Origin: Uloborus plumipes | Taxonomy: Eukaryota > Arthropoda > Arachnida > Araneae > Uloboridae | Reading direction: 5' to 3' | Length of the DNA stretch: 64,000 nt | NCBI GenBank assembly: GCA_038373865.1 | Contig: JAXGGA010002936.1 | Coordinates: 47,831 to 111,830 of the forward strand | Translations under genes and position numbers: made by a program | Shown: positions 29,701-35,700 of the stretch, one piece after another | Layout of the letters: every line of letters starts with the position of its first letter | How positions within the stretch are numbered: the stretch's first letter is position 1 | The notes under the pieces: generated by a model | Seen by the model: only the letters and a program-made list of their open reading frames with translations | Databases searched by the model: none | Told to the model about the DNA's origin: nothing

Positions 29701-32700
29701 TGATAGTTGGATTTTGATACTGAGGCAAATGACTGCTCCAACCGACTTTAGTGAATGTTGGTGACGTAGATGTGCCGCCAGAGGAGGGTATTTCATTGTT
29801 AGTATTACTTTCAGTATTTGGCATTCCAGCATTCAAGTTATTTTCATTGATCTGTTGTTCAATTTGGACTGTTGTTTTTGTTGTACGCTCTTCTTTAACT
29901 TCTTTGACTTCGGGTTCCGTTTTCAGCGCAGATGCGTTCTGTAAGTAAAACACATTTGCTTTCGTTTAGATTTTAATTTTCACTGTTTCTCAGATATAAA
30001 ATAATAAATTAAAACTTGATGATAAAAAAATAAAAAACATCCATGGACTGGAGGACCTAATGCACAAATAGGGTCATATTCTTTGAACACACTCCATCTG
30101 AAGAAAAGGCTATAGGGGTATTTCACGGTATTTGTGACATAGGGGTGTCCGTAACAAAACTTTTTAAAAGTTTAAGATTTATATATATATTGAAAAAGTA
30201 CATTCTAAAGTATATGAATATCATATTGTTTTCATATTTCACTTTATATTATGTTTGTAATTGTACTCAAAACACTGAAAATGCAATTTTCACTGTTACG
30301 GACTCTACATTGAATTTTTCTTTAAAAACTAAACTTTTATTCTAACTATTGTTACGAACTCTACAGTCATCATTTTCACAATCCATAATTTTTTACAGAG
30401 CGCACTTTTTGTTTAAAATTGTTAGCTTTATTAGAGGTGAGCCTTTACTTCATCTGTCTCAAGTACCAGTTTTGGCTTAAAAATCGGTTTAAGCCAGATT
30501 TAAAGAAAAGTTCAATGTGGAGTTCGTAACAGTGAAAATTGCATTTTAAATTTTCTGAGTGCAATTACAAACATAATATAAAGTGAACTATGAAAACAAT
30601 ATGATATTCATATACTTTAGAATGTATTTTTTCAATATATATAAAAATTTTAAACTTTTAATAAGTTTTGTTACGGACACCCCTTTGTCACAAATACCGT
30701 GAAATGCCCCTATATTGCATCATAGAAGTAAGAAAAATTAACTTGTTGAGTGTTTTCAATTCATATATAAACATAGGACACTTTGCAGAGGGTTTGACAA
30801 AGCGAGCATTCTTTTCTGACGAGGAAAAATCAGTCGATCTCATTTTTAATTGAGATAGTTCAAAATGAATTATTTTAAACAATATATACACAAAATCGAT
30901 ATAGAAGATGCTAGTAACGTTTTGCATAGGGTGTTACACGATGTGGTAAGTTTCTGGAAAGGGTGTTACACGATGTGGTAAGTTTCTGGAAACTAAATAA
31001 TGTATGTATTGTCTGATCTTCTTAAGTAAAACCTTCCGCGCATTTACACATGCGTCAGGTCTTCTCTGATCTTACTAAAAAAAGGTGTTAGGTAAGCTAG
31101 CAATAAGGGGAAGAATGATAAAAAGCATTTTGAGCCGTATCAACGTGAAACGATGCTAATTTCAAATACATAGTTTAGTTGAACATGTCAAAAGGATGTA
31201 GCAAATGCAAGTTTTAAATTGAAAACTTCGGAAAGTTATCCCCCACAACCCATCTACCCTTTTTTAAGTGGAACTGTTCGCGAGTGCCAGGCGCGGTTTT
31301 CACGGACGGACAGTATTCTCATAGCCTCGAGAGGTCGGACTACACAATACAAGAAAGTTTTGCAGCATAAAGGGAGAATGTAACACCCAGGACTCCGATG
31401 GGAATAGAACCCACGACCTTCGGCGATTGTAGCGAAGCTGAAGAAATTGAAGAGAATTGAAGCGTGGTCTCGAGCCACGAAAGTCACTTTTGAATGTATT
31501 TTGGTTGAAATAAGATAAGCAGTAATAATTGGCAATAAGTACAACAGCTCAAATCAACATCTTTCAAGTAAAATAAGCAATCGAATACCTGGGTAGCGGG
31601 AGTGAATGTCCTTTTGATGTCCAGCTTCACCGGCCGAAATTGTGGTCCGTCATAAGGAGCTCCGAAAGGCTTCCAAACTGGACTGGCGTCGTCGTTTTCT
31701 TTGGCAGATGTCATTTCTGTGGCAGGGGAAGATGTGTTCTCCGAAGTTTCTTTTTTGGTTTCGATATCACAATTTAGCCGCAGATTGGCTCGTTTTTTGC
31801 CTGGTGACCAAACTGCAAAAATACATTGGTTTCAGACATAACGAAATCTACTTGTACTATTATACTTTTTAAATTTAGAAACAACGTGACACAGAGATGA
31901 CGAAGTTACATGCTCCTATGTCGATAATATTGTTTCTATCGTTAACAGAAAAAAATAATAAATACATAAATAAATAAAAGATTATCTTTATCGCTTGGCA
32001 GTGAATCTTGGATAAATTGGTCAACCTAGAACCTATCCTCGATGAACGGTTTCAAGTCATTGAAGATCGTCAGGATAAAAATAGCAATTGAAGGGCTCGG
32101 GCGTAAATAGTGGTATCTGACAAAATTGTAAAACTCGAATTATTTGGTGAAAACAATGGTATGTGGGCATATGAACAGAAATATTACAGGGTTTAAGGAT
32201 AAACACATCCCTTAATAATATACCTACACACACGCACTTTGTCTTTAAAATCAAAATGCTTCCGGCAGTAATTTTTCGAAATTTTCACAAGCCATACCTT
32301 TGATTTTAAAAATGCAGTTACCACTAATTACACCCGAGCCCTTCAATCGTCTATCTTTTGTTATAATATGTAAAGAATGACTATCAGGAAAAGTGCTAAT
32401 TTAAATCCCAGATGAATTTTCCAAGCACTTCCAGTTCAAAACCATTTTTTTCCTGCTGCGAACTTCAACGCACCTACAATCCATGACAATATTTTCAGGT
32501 TGTTCTTTAATCTAAAACGCTGGCACTCTTTTAATCACTTCAAAATCATGTCGAATCGCAAAATTTCAAAAAAAAAAAAAAAAACTGTGCATTATATAAC
32601 ATTTTAGCAGAAACATTTTTTTTTTTTTTTTTGTCATGTGCCAGACAGGCTGGCAATTTGGGGTGCGCTGCTTCACTTTTCCAACTGTACCGTAATTTGG

Positions 32701-35700
32701 TATCAAGTCCGACTTCCACAGTATTCGCATGCCATAGGTGCTCGTTTATAAGGTAGGCAACCTTTCAAACATAGACTCAATTTCTGGTCCACGAATCTGG
32801 GCGTGGGTTCGAATCCCACTTCTGACACGAACCTTTTGGGCCGTGGTGGCCCGATCGGTAAGGCATCGGACTCGTGTCCGGAGGGAGCCGGGTTCGATCC
32901 CAGCCGATCAAAGATCCACCGCCTTGATTAATGGTGGCTGGGAGGCGTTAAAAATGTCGTGGTCACAAAGTCCTCCAAGTGAAACGATACCTCTGGGGGT
33001 GCTGGGCCTAGGGTTTGCTCGACCCTAGGTTCTGGTTCAAAATTAAGAACAGAGCGCCCTTCAGGGCCCTATCCCGGTTAAACCACGAAGCTGTGGTAGG
33101 TACGGGGGACCCTGGAGGTGTGAAATGAAACCTTTCAAACAACCACACATTCACACAAAGAAAGGACAAGGACAGGAGAGAGAAAGCACATCCATGCCCA
33201 AGTCGGGACCACACCATCCGTGGCAGACTGCTCTGACCACTAGACAGTAGACAAGGTGGCCGGCAGCAGAAACAAATACTAAAGGAAATAACTAATTGTT
33301 TTCTGCTCAGCTATGAGGATTGACTCATGTGCTTTAGAAAAAAATAATTAACCTCGGTAAAACAAAAGCAATTTATGTTTGTTCCAAGTTTTCATATCAT
33401 GTCGGGAGCGCAGACTTCAAGGATGGTAATTTGCCACCAAAATTTGCTTGAAATGAAGCCCTTTTACGTGATGCATAAATTCCAATTGATCGTTTTCACT
33501 TCAGTTGCATACAGTTATAGGTGAGATTTTTTTCAATCTTTAATTTTGTGGCTTTTTCATTTTAATTCACGAGGAAGGAAACATCAGTTTGGCTCGATTT
33601 TATATCATCGGCACTATTACCGTACGCACCAGGAGAAAAATATGCACATGTGCGAAGTATTTTTTCGTTTGAATGAACGACAGAATTCTGTTTTAAAAAG
33701 TTATACTTTAAAAAATAAATAAAACTAAAGTATAATTCACAAACTGTTTTCAATTAAAAAATTCCAAGTCTGCTGCTGGCAGATTAAATGACTTGACAGT
33801 CAAAAGAGAGAGAGAGAGAGAACATTCTTATTCACTTTACTTATTATTTCAACCTACAATTTTTTGTTACATTTCAAGACGTTTGACAATGCTTCTGAAT
33901 TTTAGAGAATGCCTCTAAATGTAGGAAAACTTTTTGAGTTTTGATTTCTGTTTTTAGATTTTAGAGTACGGTTCTTAGGATAGTCAGAGACAAAAGGTTT
34001 TATACAAAACATGTGATAAACTGTTATTTTAGATAATGAAAAATACTGTTATAATTTGACTTTGTTCCATTCAATTCATTTATTTAATTGGAATTATATT
34101 GTAAATATTAGAGTCGTCACTCCCCCCCCCAAAAAAAAAAGAAATAAATGTCATATTATTCTTGTTCTAACCTAACTGCTGCAAAGAAAAAAAGAAAAAG
34201 AGCTGTATAGTAGAATATTAAACATACGTCGAATAGAAGAAAATAAATTTTTTTTAACTGTTTTGATTGATCAAAAATTTTGAGCCACTAAAACTCTCAA
34301 AACATTCTGCCGAATTTTTCTATGTTTTAATAAGATGTAATATTTTCGCATGCTTTATTCCTTGAGAAATATGCACAAATTATCGAAAGACTGTTTCGAA
34401 CACAATACTGACACAACAAATATTTTTTTCTTTATTTTTTTTTACTCTTAAATTTTTTCTAAATTTTAATTCCCTTTCTGTAAATAGGTAGCTTTGTTCG
34501 CTTAATTAGATTATCGCTACAAAAAATAAAGAAAAAAATGCAAAATTTTCAACACTTGTAAGATATTATTGCAGACAGTTGAGAGGGTATATAAACCCAA
34601 AGCTTTCCGTAAATACTCATGAAAAAATCCTTTGCACCTGTGATGACTTAATTTAGACCTCTGGAATCATATGAATCGGTGTTACTTGCTCAGTTTGAAA
34701 AGTCTTCCTGGCACATTTAGTGACATCTGCACAAAGTTTTCCCCTGCAGTAAATCTTAAAATAAAATTTCAACTGTTTATCTGAAACCGGAAGGAGCTTT
34801 CTTTGCATTTATTTTGAGATACACTCCATGTTTTTTTTTCTTTCTTTTTTCTATTTTCTTTTTGAAATAGTTTTTAAATATTCTACTGGAGCTGAAAAGT
34901 ATGCGTACAGTGGCAAGGACGGATCCAGAAAGTTTTCACGGGAGGGGGGGGGGGGGGCGATGGACCTTTGTTACTTTTTACTATGCACACTGGTTTGAAA
35001 ATATTGATCGCAAAAGTTTCGGATCTCAATTTTGAAATACTTTCGGGGGCCTCAGAACTCTGCCCCCAACTTCATCAAAACTCGTATAAAATTGCAATTT
35101 TAAAACTTCAATGTCGAAAAACTACCGGTGAAAAGTCTCCCAAGGGGGGAGCGACCGCCCCCATCGCCTCCCCCTTGAATCCGCCCTTGTACAGTGGCCA
35201 CCGCTTATATGAATCACTTTTGTTCTGAACAGTTCTGATTTAGAAAAAAACGGCGGATTCAACAAAGCTGGATTGTGTTCTGTTTTTGACGATTTAATCC
35301 ATTAAAGCGGTTGATTCAATTAACCTATGATTCAATTAAGCCGTGTCCACTGTAATAATAAAACAATATGTGGTACTGAATATTGTACGGACAAGTAAGA
35401 TTTTAGACTCAGAGTTGGCTTAGAAAAGGGGCTGCCCATAAATAATGTCAATATTTGAGGGGGGTGATATTGCAACAGTTTGTGACGAGGGAGTGGGAGA
35501 GAGAGAAACCAGAAATGCGACATCAAACCTTTGAAGTATATTTTTATTTTTATATAAAAATAGAGCTGCCAACTACTACGAAAAATCCGTAGTTTCTACG
35601 AACTACAGCCTCCAACTACGAGGTTATTGAAACATGTCTAAAACCTACGATTTTCTTTTTCCTTTTTGATTCCAAGAAACATTTCAACCGTTACGGATGA

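Noticed and set aside
32752..32830. Possible functional tRNA gene
   Set aside because: The T-arm is perfect, but no matching 5' acceptor strand, D-arm or anticodon stem can be drawn. It is a SINE head or tRNA relic.
34690..34752. Minus-strand exon-like segment GKLCADVTKCARKTFQTEQ after TTTACTGCAG
   Set aside because: The acceptor and a GTAACA donor exist, but the phase fits no junction that is needed between exons 1 and 2, and I recognise no family.
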